A stretch of 10,675 nt of DNA from PALSA-1355 sp031400775 (GCA_031400775.1 JANNQN010000358.1:1-10675), one strand, 5' to 3'. Counted from the first letter of the stretch, positions 1-6,509 are shown. Numbers and translations: made by a program. Notes: generated by a model from the sequence alone, not told the origin.

Positions 1-2
1 AA

Positions 3-623
3 GCGTTTCTGCCGACCCGGCTCTACACGCTTTTGCTGTTCAACCAATGGGACGACGTGCTGCGGGAAAAACCGCCCCTGGCGGAGTTCACGTTCGCCAC
101 CGGCATGTGGCACTATGCCCAGGGTCTGGCGCAGGCCGGGCTGGGGCGCACGAGCGAGGCCGAGACGCACCAGCGGCAATTGGCCGAGATCGTGGCCGCC
201 ACTCCCGAGGACAAGCTGTTGATGCGGCATTCGGCGCTGCGACTGTTGCGAATTGCCCACAGCGAATTGGCGGCTCGGCTCGATGCGGCCGCCGGCCGCT
301 CGGACGCGGCGCTCGCCGGGTGGCACAACGCGGTGTTGTTGCAAGATGGGCTGCTATACGACGAGCCGCCCCCCTGGTATTTTCCCACGCGGCAGGCCTT
401 GGCGGCGCAACTGCTCGCCGTCAATCGGCCCGCCGACGCGGCGACCGTCTATCAAGAGGATCTGCGCCGCAATCCCGAAACCGGCCGCTCGCTGCACGGA
501 CTGATGCTGGCTTTAACCGCGCTCAAGCGAACCGACGAGGCGGCCGCGATCCGCAAACGCTTCGAAAAAGCCTGGGCCCGTGCGGATTTCCCGCTGGAGA
601 GATGCCCGGCGGAAGGTCGCTGA
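3..623 (+). CDS. TPR-repeat protein, C-terminal part (5' end outside window)
   Basis: The reading frame is open from the left edge and ends at TGA 621-623, so this is the C-terminal 206 residues of a longer protein. The visible part is almost all helical and rich in Ala, Leu and Arg. Repeat-like helical pairs can be seen, for example the segment beginning WHYAQGLAQAGLGRTSEAE, and near the end ALAAQLLAVNRPADAATVY followed by EDLRRNPETGRSLHGL. The PADAATVYQEDLRRNPETG pattern is typical of the last repeats of planctomycete tetratricopeptide proteins, which act as protein-protein scaffolds. No catalytic domain is visible; one could lie upstream, so the full function cannot be read here. The gene converges with the small gene at 658-996, leaving only 34 bp between stop codons. 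The TPR call is from the pattern of small-residue helices, not from a profile search. Confidence 0.75.
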   Translation, partial: AFLPTRLYTLLLFNQWDDVLREKPPLAEFTFATGMWHYAQGLAQAGLGRTSEAETHQRQLAEIVAATPEDKLLMRHSALRLLRIAHSELAARLDAAAGRSDAALAGWHNAVLLQDGLLYDEPPPWYFPTRQALAAQLLAVNRPADAATVYQEDLRRNPETGRSLHGLMLALTALKRTDEAAAIRKRFEKAWARADFPLERCPAEGR

Positions 624-641
624 TTTGGGCAGGTCGCTGAT
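614..641. repeat. 11-bp direct repeat across the stop codon
   Basis: AGGTCGCTGAT occurs at 614-624 and again at 631-641, 17 bp apart. The first copy contains the TGA stop of the TPR gene. It looks like a small local duplication in the gap between two convergent genes. Confidence 0.7.
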
Positions 642-657
642 CCCGGAACGACTGAGA

Positions 658-996
658 TTAGTCGCGCTCGTTCAGAATCGCCACGATGCGCTCCAGTTGC
701 GAGTCGCTCAGGGTGTCGGAGGTTTCCCAGTCGAATTGCACGATCCGGCTCCGCGCCACCCGCCGCCACAAGTCGCGGCGCTCCGCGTCGGTCGCAACGG
801 CCAGGCGCAGGGTCTCGCCCGTGATCGGATCGGTCCAGGAGTAGTCGGGCGGGCGGAAGCGGGCGCCCCAGCATTCGACCGCCGATTCTGAGGCAAGGTC
901 GACGTTGACTGCTTTTCGCAGCCCGCTGGCAAAGACGATCACCATGCAATCACCGGCAATCAAACCGGCAAGATCTTCCTGGACATCGGTTGACAT
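658..996 (-). CDS. small orphan protein of unknown function (112 aa)
   Basis: The frame runs from ATG 994-996 to TAA 658-660 on the minus strand. An AAGGGG ribosome-binding-like stretch lies about 7 bases before the ATG. The protein is acidic and soluble, with no signal peptide or membrane segment. It starts MSTDVQEDLAGLIAGDCMV. The middle holds an aromatic/proline stretch (WGARFRPPDYSWTDPITGE), and the end is a likely helix (SDSQLERIVAILNERD). The PDYSWTDPITGE stretch resembles a beta-hairpin with a turn. I do not recognise a family. Overlapping plus-strand frames here give Arg/Pro-rich, low-quality products, so the minus strand is preferred. It stands alone: convergent with the TPR gene, and its upstream side is the 527-bp gap. 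It could be a lineage-specific planctomycete hypothetical protein. Confidence 0.65.
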   Translation of the reverse strand: MSTDVQEDLAGLIAGDCMVIVFASGLRKAVNVDLASESAVECWGARFRPPDYSWTDPITGETLRLAVATDAERRDLWRRVARSRIVQFDWETSDTLSDSQLERIVAILNERD

Positions 997-1523
997 GGTC
1001 CGCCCCTTGATGCCGTCAAAGCCAAGTGTTGCAACGCCATCGCACCGAGCCGATCGCGTTGCCCGTCCTCTGCCGGGACGGCTTCCGTGCCCAAAGCGAT
1101 CGGTTACGCTCGTGCGAGGTCCCTACTCACTAAGGTGCGAATTGGGACGGAACCGGACGAAAAATCTTCAAAAATTTTCGATTCGTTCCTGTATTACCCG
1201 GCAGCGGATAGAATTTTGCCAGGAATCCTTGCCCCAGACCCGTTTTGGAGCCCCCGCACGATTGCCGCAACCGACACCACAGCCGAGCCATAGGGGGCCG
1301 GCCAGGCGTTTGGCGCGGATTCTTACATGGCCGGCAACCGGTAATTTTTACGAAGTGCCTATCCGAGAACTGTCTCGGAGAGGGGGACAGTCCCTTTTTG
1401 CTCGAAGCCATCGAAAATCTGGCACTGTCCCCTAACTTTCACGTTTAGCCACGAATCCGTACCATTGAGGGGACCGGGAGTCCTCCGCACGTTCCGCGAG
1501 CCTTCATTCAACGAAAGACCTCC
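997..1523. other. 527-bp gap without a convincing gene
   Basis: The short plus-strand frames here (for example 1087-1293 and 1245-1448) have no recognisable domain and no good ribosome-binding site, so I do not call them. The gap holds an AT-rich patch around 1158-1215 with a small inverted repeat, CGAAAA at 1158-1163 and TTTTCG at 1175-1180. It also holds the GGGGACAGT inverted repeat at 1369-1433, and a short GGAC/GTCC hairpin at 1471-1483. The control regions of the two diverging genes at 996 and 1524 must lie here, but I could not pick out a clear promoter for either. Confidence 0.6.
1369..1433. repeat. REP-like inverted repeat with GGGGACAGT arms
   Basis: The left arm at 1383-1394 reads GGGGGACAGTCC and is itself nearly palindromic around GGGAC-A-GTCCC. 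The right arm at 1421-1432 reads GGCACTGTCCCC, the reverse complement of the left arm with one mismatch. Pairing continues inward through T-rich and TCGA blocks. A further ACTGTC at 1369-1374 can pair with GACAGT at 1386-1391, so two alternative hairpins are possible. A GGAG tetranucleotide lies just before the left arm (1377-1380), as in REP units mobilised by RAYT-type transposases. The structure is seen directly. That it belongs to a dispersed, transposase-linked family is an inference from memory of similar GGGGACAGTCCCC elements. Confidence 0.6.
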
Positions 1524-2345
1524 ATGCAATCCAGAAAACACGCCATCGTTACCGGAGCCGCCAGCGGATTGGGACGTGCCATCGCCGTCGAATTGGCACG
1601 CCACGGGTGGCACGTGGCGATTTGCGATTTGAACGACGCCGGCAGCCAGGAAACCTTGACGCTCGTGCGCACCGCTGGCGGCGACGGGCAGGTCGAGCAT
1701 CTGGATGTCACCTCGCCCGACGAGTGGAGCGAGCTGCGCGAACGCCTGATGGCCCAGTGGCCCGGGCTGGACCTTCTGGTCAATAACGCCGGCGTGGGCG
1801 TAGGGGGCGACGTCGGACAATTGCCACTGGCCGACTGGCACTGGATCATCAACATCAACCTGTACGGCGCCATCTACGGTTGTCACACGCTAGTGGAGTG
1901 GCTCAAGCAAAATCCCGCGGGCGCGCACATCGTGAACATCGCTTCGATGGCGGCCATTGTTTCGGCGCCGGGCATGGCGCCGTATAACATCACCAAGGCC
2001 GGCATGCTCTCGTTTTCCGAAACGCTGTACGGCGAGCTCAAGCCCTATAACATTGGCGTGACGGGCGTGTGTCCCGCATTCTTCCCGACCAACATCATCA
2101 ATAACGGACGCTTCAACACGCCCCAGCAGCGGAAAATTGCCGACCAGTTGATGAGCCAGTCGCGAGCCACGGCCGACGAAGTGGCCCGCCGCGTGATGCG
2201 AGCCATCACGCGCCGCCAACTCTATGTCTTCGTGCCGACCGTGGCCAGCGTTTTCTGGCGGCTCAAACGCCTGATGCCGCGGACCGTGCTGAACTTGATC
2301 GCGAGCCGTCAAAAGCGCGAGAAGGCGCTGGCCGGCAAAAAGTAA
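1524..2345 (+). CDS. short-chain dehydrogenase/reductase (SDR), 273 aa
   Basis: This is a classical SDR oxidoreductase. The Rossmann fold is shown by TGAASGLG at residues 10-17, D35 at the end of the second strand (usually NAD-preferring), D61-V62, and NNAG at 87-90. The catalytic residues are N112, S141, Y154 and K158 (Y-N-I-T-K). The C-terminal 60 or so residues go beyond the core. They end in a basic, partly hydrophobic tail (WRLKRLMPRTVLNLIASRQ, then KREKALAGKK). Such tails occur in SDRs acting on lipid-like or bulky substrates and may touch the membrane. The substrate cannot be read from the sequence. The start ATG fits the first beta strand directly (RKHAIVTG), although no strong ribosome-binding site precedes it. 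The MiaE-like gene follows 39 bp later on the same strand, so co-transcription is likely. No functional link between the two is obvious. Confidence 0.92.
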   Translation: MQSRKHAIVTGAASGLGRAIAVELARHGWHVAICDLNDAGSQETLTLVRTAGGDGQVEHLDVTSPDEWSELRERLMAQWPGLDLLVNNAGVGVGGDVGQLPLADWHWIININLYGAIYGCHTLVEWLKQNPAGAHIVNIASMAAIVSAPGMAPYNITKAGMLSFSETLYGELKPYNIGVTGVCPAFFPTNIINNGRFNTPQQRKIADQLMSQSRATADEVARRVMRAITRRQLYVFVPTVASVFWRLKRLMPRTVLNLIASRQKREKALAGKK

Positions 2346-2384
2346 ATCCGATTTCTTGGGTCTTTTAGCGAGAGCTTTCACCAC

Positions 2385-2963
2385 GTGTTAGGTCTTCAAT
2401 CGTCGACCGGGGCGGATTGGTTAGAGCAGGTGGATCGCGATTTGCCATCGATCTTGATCGATCATGCGCACTGCGAGAAGAAGGCTGCCGGCACGGCGAT
2501 GAACTTGCTCGTGGCCTATGGCAGCGATCGCCCCCAGATTTGTCACGAGCTGGCCGATATCGTTGTCGAGGAGCTCGATCACTTCCGCCTGGTGCTCGAT
2601 CTGCTCGAAGCCCGCGGCATTCGCTATGTGTCGCAAAAGCCCAGCAGCTACGGCCGCCAACTCAACGACCTGGTGCGCAAGACCGAGCCGCAACGGGCGG
2701 TGGACCGGCTACTGGTCGCCAGCCTGATCGAGGCCCGCAGTTGCGAGCGGTTTTCGCTGCTGCGAGATCACGTGCAAGATGCGCCGCTGGCCGAATTTTA
2801 CGGCAGTCTGTTCGAATCCGAGGCCCGGCACCACAGCACGTACGTGCAAATGGCCTGCCAGTTCGCGCCGGCCGAGCAGGTTCGCGCGCGGCTCGACGAG
2901 CTGGCCGCGGCCGAGGCCGAGATTATTGCTGGAGGCGAAGCGCTGCCGCGCATGCACAGTTAG
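2385..2963 (+). CDS. miaE: tRNA 2-methylthio-N6-isopentenyladenosine hydroxylase, MiaE family
   Basis: MiaE is a non-haem di-iron monooxygenase. It hydroxylates the isopentenyl group of ms2i6A at position 37 of tRNAs that read UNN codons, after MiaA and MiaB have acted. The 192-residue protein has the ferritin-like four-helix layout with all the iron ligands expected: E31 (in DHAHCEKKAA), E63-x-x-H66 (VEELDHF), E116 (LIEARSCERF) and E146-x-x-H149 (FESEARHH). The stretches DHAHCEKKAA and LIEARSCERF are hallmarks of the family. Length matches usual MiaE proteins (about 190-250). The start is GTG 2385, giving the typical MLGL N-terminus; the ribosome-binding site is weak. It follows the SDR by 39 bp and converges with the DUF4198/DUF3386 gene. 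Family assignment is secure; tRNA as substrate follows from the family. Confidence 0.9.
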   Translation: MLGLQSSTGADWLEQVDRDLPSILIDHAHCEKKAAGTAMNLLVAYGSDRPQICHELADIVVEELDHFRLVLDLLEARGIRYVSQKPSSYGRQLNDLVRKTEPQRAVDRLLVASLIEARSCERFSLLRDHVQDAPLAEFYGSLFESEARHHSTYVQMACQFAPAEQVRARLDELAAAEAEIIAGGEALPRMHS

Positions 2964-2971
2964 ACAAAAAT

Positions 2972-3040
2972 TCGGCCGCGCGGTGCCGCGGGTATAACAA
3001 GGAAGTCGCGTCAAGGATGAGCGACAGCCGCGGCGGCCGA
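2972..3040. terminator. branched GC-rich inverted repeat between convergent genes
   Basis: TCGGCCGC at 2972-2979 pairs perfectly with GCGGCCGA at 3033-3040. The 53 bases between them contain two further stems: CGCG-GTGC-CGCG at 2979-2990 and GTCGC/GCGAC at 3005-3009 and 3021-3025. It fills the gap between the stop codons of the MiaE gene (+) and the DUF4198/DUF3386 gene (-), as expected of a bidirectional terminator. There is no clear U-tract, so the role is inferred. Confidence 0.45.
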
Positions 3041-3045
3041 GTGAT

Positions 3046-4437
3046 CTACTTCTTTTCGGTCAACTTGCAGTTGCTGAACACGATCTGCCTGGTGCCTGCC
3101 CCGCCCTGTTGGGCCGAGACTTCGACGATTGTCTTGGGCAGGTCGAAGGCGCCAACCCGTTGCCATTCGTTCAGATACGCCAGGCTCGTCTTCAACTCAC
3201 CGCCCTTGGCGCTGAAGAAGTTCATCGTGAACGAGCGCGGCAGGTACTTGTTCTCGGCGTTGCGGACGATTTCCAGCACGCTGATCGTGAACCGCATGGG
3301 GCCCATCGAGCGGTTCACTTCCATGATCACGTCGTCTTTCAGCCGATAGGCGCTCTGCAGGCTGGGATCGCCCAGGTCGATCTTGCGCCCCAGCGGATGC
3401 GTCAGATCGTTGTCGGCGTACTTCACTTCGCCCTGCGTCACCTCGCCGTCGGGCATGCGATGCTGCACCAGCGAGTTGAGTTGCTCTTCGACCCAATCGG
3501 CCAAGGGCGACTTGGGCATGTCCAATTCGACCGTGCCGTTGGCGTCGATCGACACTTTGCCTTTCACCGGCTCGCCGCCGCTGGTCACGGCCAGATCGGC
3601 CGTGAAGCCCGGAAAGTCGTGCCAGATCGAGCGGCCGTCGCGGGCTCGCGTGAGCGACTCCAACGCCGTGGGTTCGCCAGCGGCGGTGTCTTTCGTTTTG
3701 TCGCCGGCAGCCGCGTCGGCCGTCTTGTCGGCGGTTTTCACATCCAAGGTCAGCGTGCAATAGTGCCAGGTCTGGGCGTACTTCTTACCCTCGCGCGTGC
3801 CGCCGCGGTCGGCTTCGATATGGCCTGAGCGAATGGCATAACGCCCTGCGGCGGTCGTCTTGATCGTGCCGCGGCCTTGAGAGTCGGTCTTCAAATCGTG
3901 CGACTCGCCCGCCGGATCAACGATGACCAATTCGCTGTCCGTGACCGGCTTGCCGTTATAGAGCACTGTCAGGCTGAGCTCATCGCCATCGACGCTGGGC
4001 ACGATATCCAGGGCCAATCGCTCGGCACGCGCCAGCTTGTCGGCATGGCTGGTCCAATCGCCGATCAGCCGCTTGGCGTAGTAGTTGAGCAGCACGCCGG
4101 CCGGTCCGCGCGAGTACACGCCGTAGTCGCAGATGGCTTCAAGGCTTCCGGCCGATTGCTTGGGACAGACAGCGACCAATGCGGCCAGGTCCTTGTCGGC
4201 CGCCGGGGCGAACTTCAGTTCCGTGGCGCCCTCCAGGCCGCGGATCCAAGCCTTCGACTGGGCGACCTTGGCGATCAGGTGCGGCTCGCCGGGCTCGGGA
4301 AGCTCCGACAAGTACAACTGGGCCTGCGGCTGTCCGTCGGCGGACTGCTTCAGATCGACCCATACGAAATGCGCCCGGGCGGATGCGGTGGCAAACAAAG
4401 CGAGGCAGGACAGGCCGACGACGGCGCTGCGAATCAT
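3046..4437 (-). CDS. secreted DUF4198-like / DUF3386-like fusion protein (463 aa)
   Basis: The start is set at ATG 4435-4437 because an AAGGAA site lies 6 bases upstream and a clean signal peptide follows (residues 1-22, MIRSAVVGLSCLALFATASA, then R-A). A further 20 in-frame codons upstream are probably not translated. The mature protein would begin with His (HFVW). Residues 23 to about 230 resemble DUF4198, a periplasmic beta-rich family that includes proteins linked to nickel uptake: an AHFVW start, then LDIVPSVDGDELSLTVLYNG and a small carboxypeptidase-regulatory-like strand set (TDSQGRGTIKTTAAGRYAI). A Lys/Asp/Ala/Thr linker spans about 233-258. Residues about 262-445 resemble DUF3386, known from cyanobacteria: WHDFPGFTADL, KGKVSIDANGTVELDM, and a C-terminal half containing YRLKDDVIMEVNRSMG. 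C91 and C103 may form a disulfide. It is last in a three-gene run of exported proteins. The biochemical role is unknown. Confidence 0.8.
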   Translation of the reverse strand: MIRSAVVGLSCLALFATASARAHFVWVDLKQSADGQPQAQLYLSELPEPGEPHLIAKVAQSKAWIRGLEGATELKFAPAADKDLAALVAVCPKQSAGSLEAICDYGVYSRGPAGVLLNYYAKRLIGDWTSHADKLARAERLALDIVPSVDGDELSLTVLYNGKPVTDSELVIVDPAGESHDLKTDSQGRGTIKTTAAGRYAIRSGHIEADRGGTREGKKYAQTWHYCTLTLDVKTADKTADAAAGDKTKDTAAGEPTALESLTRARDGRSIWHDFPGFTADLAVTSGGEPVKGKVSIDANGTVELDMPKSPLADWVEEQLNSLVQHRMPDGEVTQGEVKYADNDLTHPLGRKIDLGDPSLQSAYRLKDDVIMEVNRSMGPMRFTISVLEIVRNAENKYLPRSFTMNFFSAKGGELKTSLAYLNEWQRVGAFDLPKTIVEVSAQQGGAGTRQIVFSNCKLTEKK

Positions 4438-4485
4438 GGCAGGTTCCTTATGACGCAAAATAGTGAAATGTGTGCGGGTCTCAGC

Positions 4486-4507
4486 CGCCGCAGTCAAAAC
4501 CGCGGCG
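4486..4507 (-). terminator. short GC hairpin after the DUF1559 gene
   Basis: CGCCGC at 4486-4491 and GCGGCG at 4502-4507 form a perfect 6-bp stem with a 10-base loop. It starts 9 bases past the DUF1559 stop codon on the minus strand. There is no U-tract, so it may only slow transcription into the next gene. Confidence 0.3.
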
Positions 4508-4515
4508 TGGTTGGT

Positions 4516-5472
4516 TCAGTTTTCCTTGTGGTCCAACGGCTCGCCGCCGGCTCGGGTGGCCATGGCGCTGTAGACGGCGAGATCGATCTCATCGGCGATC
4601 AATCGCACGCTGCCATCGACGAAAGCGAAATTCACTCCTCCGCCATGGTCGCTGCGAAATGCTTCGTGGCCGTTGGGAAAGAACCCGGCCTCTTTGTAGA
4701 CTTCGGTCTCGCTATTAATCGGAGCGGCCGTGGAGCCCCAGGTTATCATCGGATAGGCCACTGCCCACCGCGTTTCGCCGCCCTTAAGCGTATTGGCCGG
4801 TTTGCACGGCAGCGTCCAGTAGAGGTCCTTGAGGGCAAAGTTCATCTCGCCGACCAACAGTGTCTTTGAGGTGCCATCGGCGCCCGAAATCTTGGCGATC
4901 GTGGTGGCGCCGTACTTGGGATGAATGATGGCCCCATTATGGGGCGGCAAATTGAAGGGGCCGTTGGGAGCGAAAGAGTTTGTCGAGCCTGTCGACACGG
5001 CATAACTGCCCGGGGCTCCGACTTCGTTGCACGCCGGATCGGGGTCGGGGACCTCCCTCGGCAGATTCATCGTTGGGCAGAGATAGACGGGAATTCGCAT
5101 ATTGGAGACGTCTCTGTTGCCGCCAGTGCCCTTAAAGCTCTTCGTGTTGTCGTATAGATCGGCCGAGGACTGTTCCTCGATATAGGGCAGGATTGCGAGA
5201 AAGGCGCTTGCCCCGGCTCCGATCGTTGCACCGTCAATCCGCGCGGGCGGAAGGCGCTTCATCGAATCGTGATACAGATGCATGGCCGTGGCGATTTGCT
5301 TCAAATTATTCCGGCAGGATGCGGCCCGCGCCGCCTCGCGCGCGGCCTGCACGGCCGGCAATAGAATGGCCACCAGCACGCCAACAATGGCGATGACGAC
5401 CAGCAGCTCGACGAGCGTGAAGGCGCCCCGGGTAGCGTCGCGGAGCCGCAGCCCTGTCGATGTTTCAGCCAT
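4516..5472 (-). CDS. DUF1559 protein with prepilin-type N-terminus
   Basis: This is a planctomycete DUF1559 (SBP_bac_10-like) pseudopilin family protein. The N-terminus has the type IV prepilin / type II pseudopilin signature AFTLVELLVVIAIVGVLVAI at residues 17-36, which doubles as the membrane helix. It is followed by PAVQAAREAARAASCRNNLK, the standard DUF1559 continuation. Near the C-terminus DHGGGVNFAFVDGSVRLI carries the conserved HxGGxNFxFxDGSV motif. The start at ATG 5470-5472 (318 aa) is preferred because AAGGA lies about 7 bases upstream; an in-frame ATG at 5496 would add 8 residues. With F18 as the first mature residue, the key Glu (E22) is at +5, and the -1 residue is Ala rather than Gly. 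The family is hugely expanded in planctomycetes and thought to form surface or secretion structures. The function of this copy is not known. It lies between two genes for exported proteins. Confidence 0.93.
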   Translation of the reverse strand: MAETSTGLRLRDATRGAFTLVELLVVIAIVGVLVAILLPAVQAAREAARAASCRNNLKQIATAMHLYHDSMKRLPPARIDGATIGAGASAFLAILPYIEEQSSADLYDNTKSFKGTGGNRDVSNMRIPVYLCPTMNLPREVPDPDPACNEVGAPGSYAVSTGSTNSFAPNGPFNLPPHNGAIIHPKYGATTIAKISGADGTSKTLLVGEMNFALKDLYWTLPCKPANTLKGGETRWAVAYPMITWGSTAAPINSETEVYKEAGFFPNGHEAFRSDHGGGVNFAFVDGSVRLIADEIDLAVYSAMATRAGGEPLDHKEN

Positions 5473-5500
5473 CGCACGATCCTTGCCGTGCCGCACCGAC

Positions 5501-5537
5501 CGCGGCTGGTCAACTCATACTGAGCTGACCAGCCGCG
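5501..5537 (-). terminator. strong 12+4 bp hairpin between the PEP-CTERM and DUF1559 genes
   Basis: CGCGGCTGGTCA at 5501-5512 pairs perfectly with TGACCAGCCGCG at 5526-5537. After a single A/C mismatch, CTCA (5514-5517) pairs with TGAG (5521-5524) around the three-base loop TAC. It begins 17 bases past the PEP-CTERM stop codon on the minus strand and ends 28 bases before the DUF1559 start. No U-tract follows, so it may be a partial terminator, a 3'-end stabiliser for the first message, or an attenuator of the second gene. Confidence 0.6.
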
Positions 5538-5554
5538 CGTGGGGCAAATTCCAA

Positions 5555-6271
5555 TTACTTAACTCGGCGGTTCTTCCGCCGCATGGCGACCCAGGCTAGT
5601 CCCGGCAGTGCGCACAGCGCCAAGACGACCGTGCTCGGTTCGGGAACAGGTGTGATGACCAGTGCCGGAACGTTGTTGCCGGCGGACGAAGAAAACACGG
5701 CGTAGACCCAGTTCGGAGACGAACCGACCGGAACATCGCCCTCCAAGACCAGGCCATTGTTGGTCACCGTGTTGTCGAGCCAATCCTTCACCAATTGAGT
5801 GACGTCGAAGGAAACAGTCTGATTGATTCCATTGATGACCAGCGAATCGTATTCGGCGCCGCTTGCCGGGATCGTGCCCCAGGCAACCGTCGATTCGACC
5901 CACGATCCGGTTAACGCAGACAGATTCACGGTGATCGGACTGCCCGGGCTCGGGCTGACGCCGAAGCCGGTAGCGACCGTGTCAATGACAAACAAATTCA
6001 ACATGGCCGAGGCGACTTGTGCGCTCGTCACGCCAACGCCCGTCAGGTCGAATTCCAGGATCGACTTCGTGTTGTGTCCGGTAGTGGTCAATCCGGCGGG
6101 CAGCAGGCCGCCGAACGGTGGACCGTTCAAATTCGTGGTTGGCAAGAACTGGTAACCAAAGGTGTCCTTGCTGGTGGCTTCGCTGGGGTTAATCGTGATG
6201 GCTTGGGCGGCATTGCAAAAAAACAAACCAACAGCAGTTAGCATCAAAGGCGCAATTACTCGGCGATTCAT
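5555..6271 (-). CDS. PEP-CTERM exported protein with DNRLRE-type domain (238 aa)
   Basis: Residues 1-24 are a signal peptide (MNRRVIAPLMLTAVGLFFCN, then AAQA). The C-terminus is a textbook PEP-CTERM sorting signal: VPEP at 209-212, a hydrophobic helix (VVLALCALPGLAWVAM), then a basic tail (RRKNRRVK). Such proteins are cut and released or anchored by an exosortase. The body, about 26-207, looks like a DNRLRE beta-sandwich: DTFGYQFLPTTNL, SILEFDLTGVGVTSAQVASA, WVESTVAWGTIP and VSFDVTQLVKDWLDN. These match the family pattern of a surface domain found in extracellular matrix and adhesin-like proteins. The start is ATG 6269-6271; GAGGA (minus strand, 6282-6286) lies 10 bases upstream. It is first of three genes, downstream of a good promoter at 6496-6523. 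Its likely place is the cell surface or biofilm matrix; partners are unknown. Confidence 0.9.
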   Translation of the reverse strand: MNRRVIAPLMLTAVGLFFCNAAQAITINPSEATSKDTFGYQFLPTTNLNGPPFGGLLPAGLTTTGHNTKSILEFDLTGVGVTSAQVASAMLNLFVIDTVATGFGVSPSPGSPITVNLSALTGSWVESTVAWGTIPASGAEYDSLVINGINQTVSFDVTQLVKDWLDNTVTNNGLVLEGDVPVGSSPNWVYAVFSSSAGNNVPALVITPVPEPSTVVLALCALPGLAWVAMRRKNRRVK

Positions 6272-6281
6272 GGCGATTCAT
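6262..6281. repeat. 10-bp tandem duplication over the start codon
   Basis: GGCGATTCAT is repeated exactly at 6262-6271 and 6272-6281 (ATGAATCGCC twice on the minus strand). Each unit has an ATG, but the two are in different frames. Only the inner one, at 6269-6271, opens the PEP-CTERM frame. The outer ATG abuts the GAGGA site directly and is too close for use. Confidence 0.85.
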
Positions 6282-6457
6282 TCCTCGTTCAATTTTTGGA
6301 GAGAACAACGATTCCGACACACGCTCAAACGCAGTAGCAGCTCCTTTCTCGTTGGTGGCTCGAATGCTCGCACGGACGAAAACTCGTCAAGCGGGGAACG
6401 CGAACACTCGGACCGAGCGTGGCGGGCGAATCGGCAGAGGCGCCTTGTGGCGGGCTA

Positions 6458-6509
6458 GCTCAAGTGAGTTGAGATTTAATCTCAACTGAGCAATCATGAT
6501 AACTTGAGC
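6458..6509. promoter_or_regulatory. nested palindrome with Fur-box-like core (candidate operator)
   Basis: The core at 6467-6487 is a perfect palindrome: arms AGTTGAGATT and AATCTCAACT around a single central T. Its inner 15 bases, TGAGATTTAATCTCA, match the Fur-type 7-1-7 pattern TGAGAATNATTCTCA at 12 of 14 defined positions. An outer pair, GCTCAAGT at 6458-6465 and ACTTGAGC at 6502-6509, is also perfect. The core lies at the expected start site of the minus-strand promoter 6496-6523, a classical repressor position. It is 226 bp upstream of hemP. The palindromes are seen directly; the Fur-family assignment (Fur, Zur, PerR or Irr cannot be separated) is inferred. Confidence 0.6.

Noticed and set aside
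905..1435. Plus-strand frame of 176 codons in the gap before the SDR
   Set aside because: It overlaps the small minus-strand gene and the REP-like repeat, and is Arg/Pro/Ser-rich without domain features.
1087..1448. Two short plus-strand frames in the AT-rich gap
   Set aside because: No ribosome-binding site and no family. The end of the second frame is simply the translation of the inverted repeat.
3109..3828. Plus-strand open frame of 239 codons opposite the DUF3386-like half
   Set aside because: It is His/Val/Arg-rich, has no family features or ribosome-binding site, and mirrors a convincing secreted protein.
3877..4869. Long plus-strand open frame (330 codons) opposite the DUF1559 and DUF4198/DUF3386 genes
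   Set aside because: It spans parts of two well-supported minus-strand genes and their gap, has no recognisable domain, and is the kind of shadow frame that GC-rich third positions produce.
6458..6509. Nested palindrome read as a transcription terminator
   Set aside because: It lies upstream of both flanking genes, not after one, has no U-tract, and sits exactly at a promoter start site, so an operator fits better.
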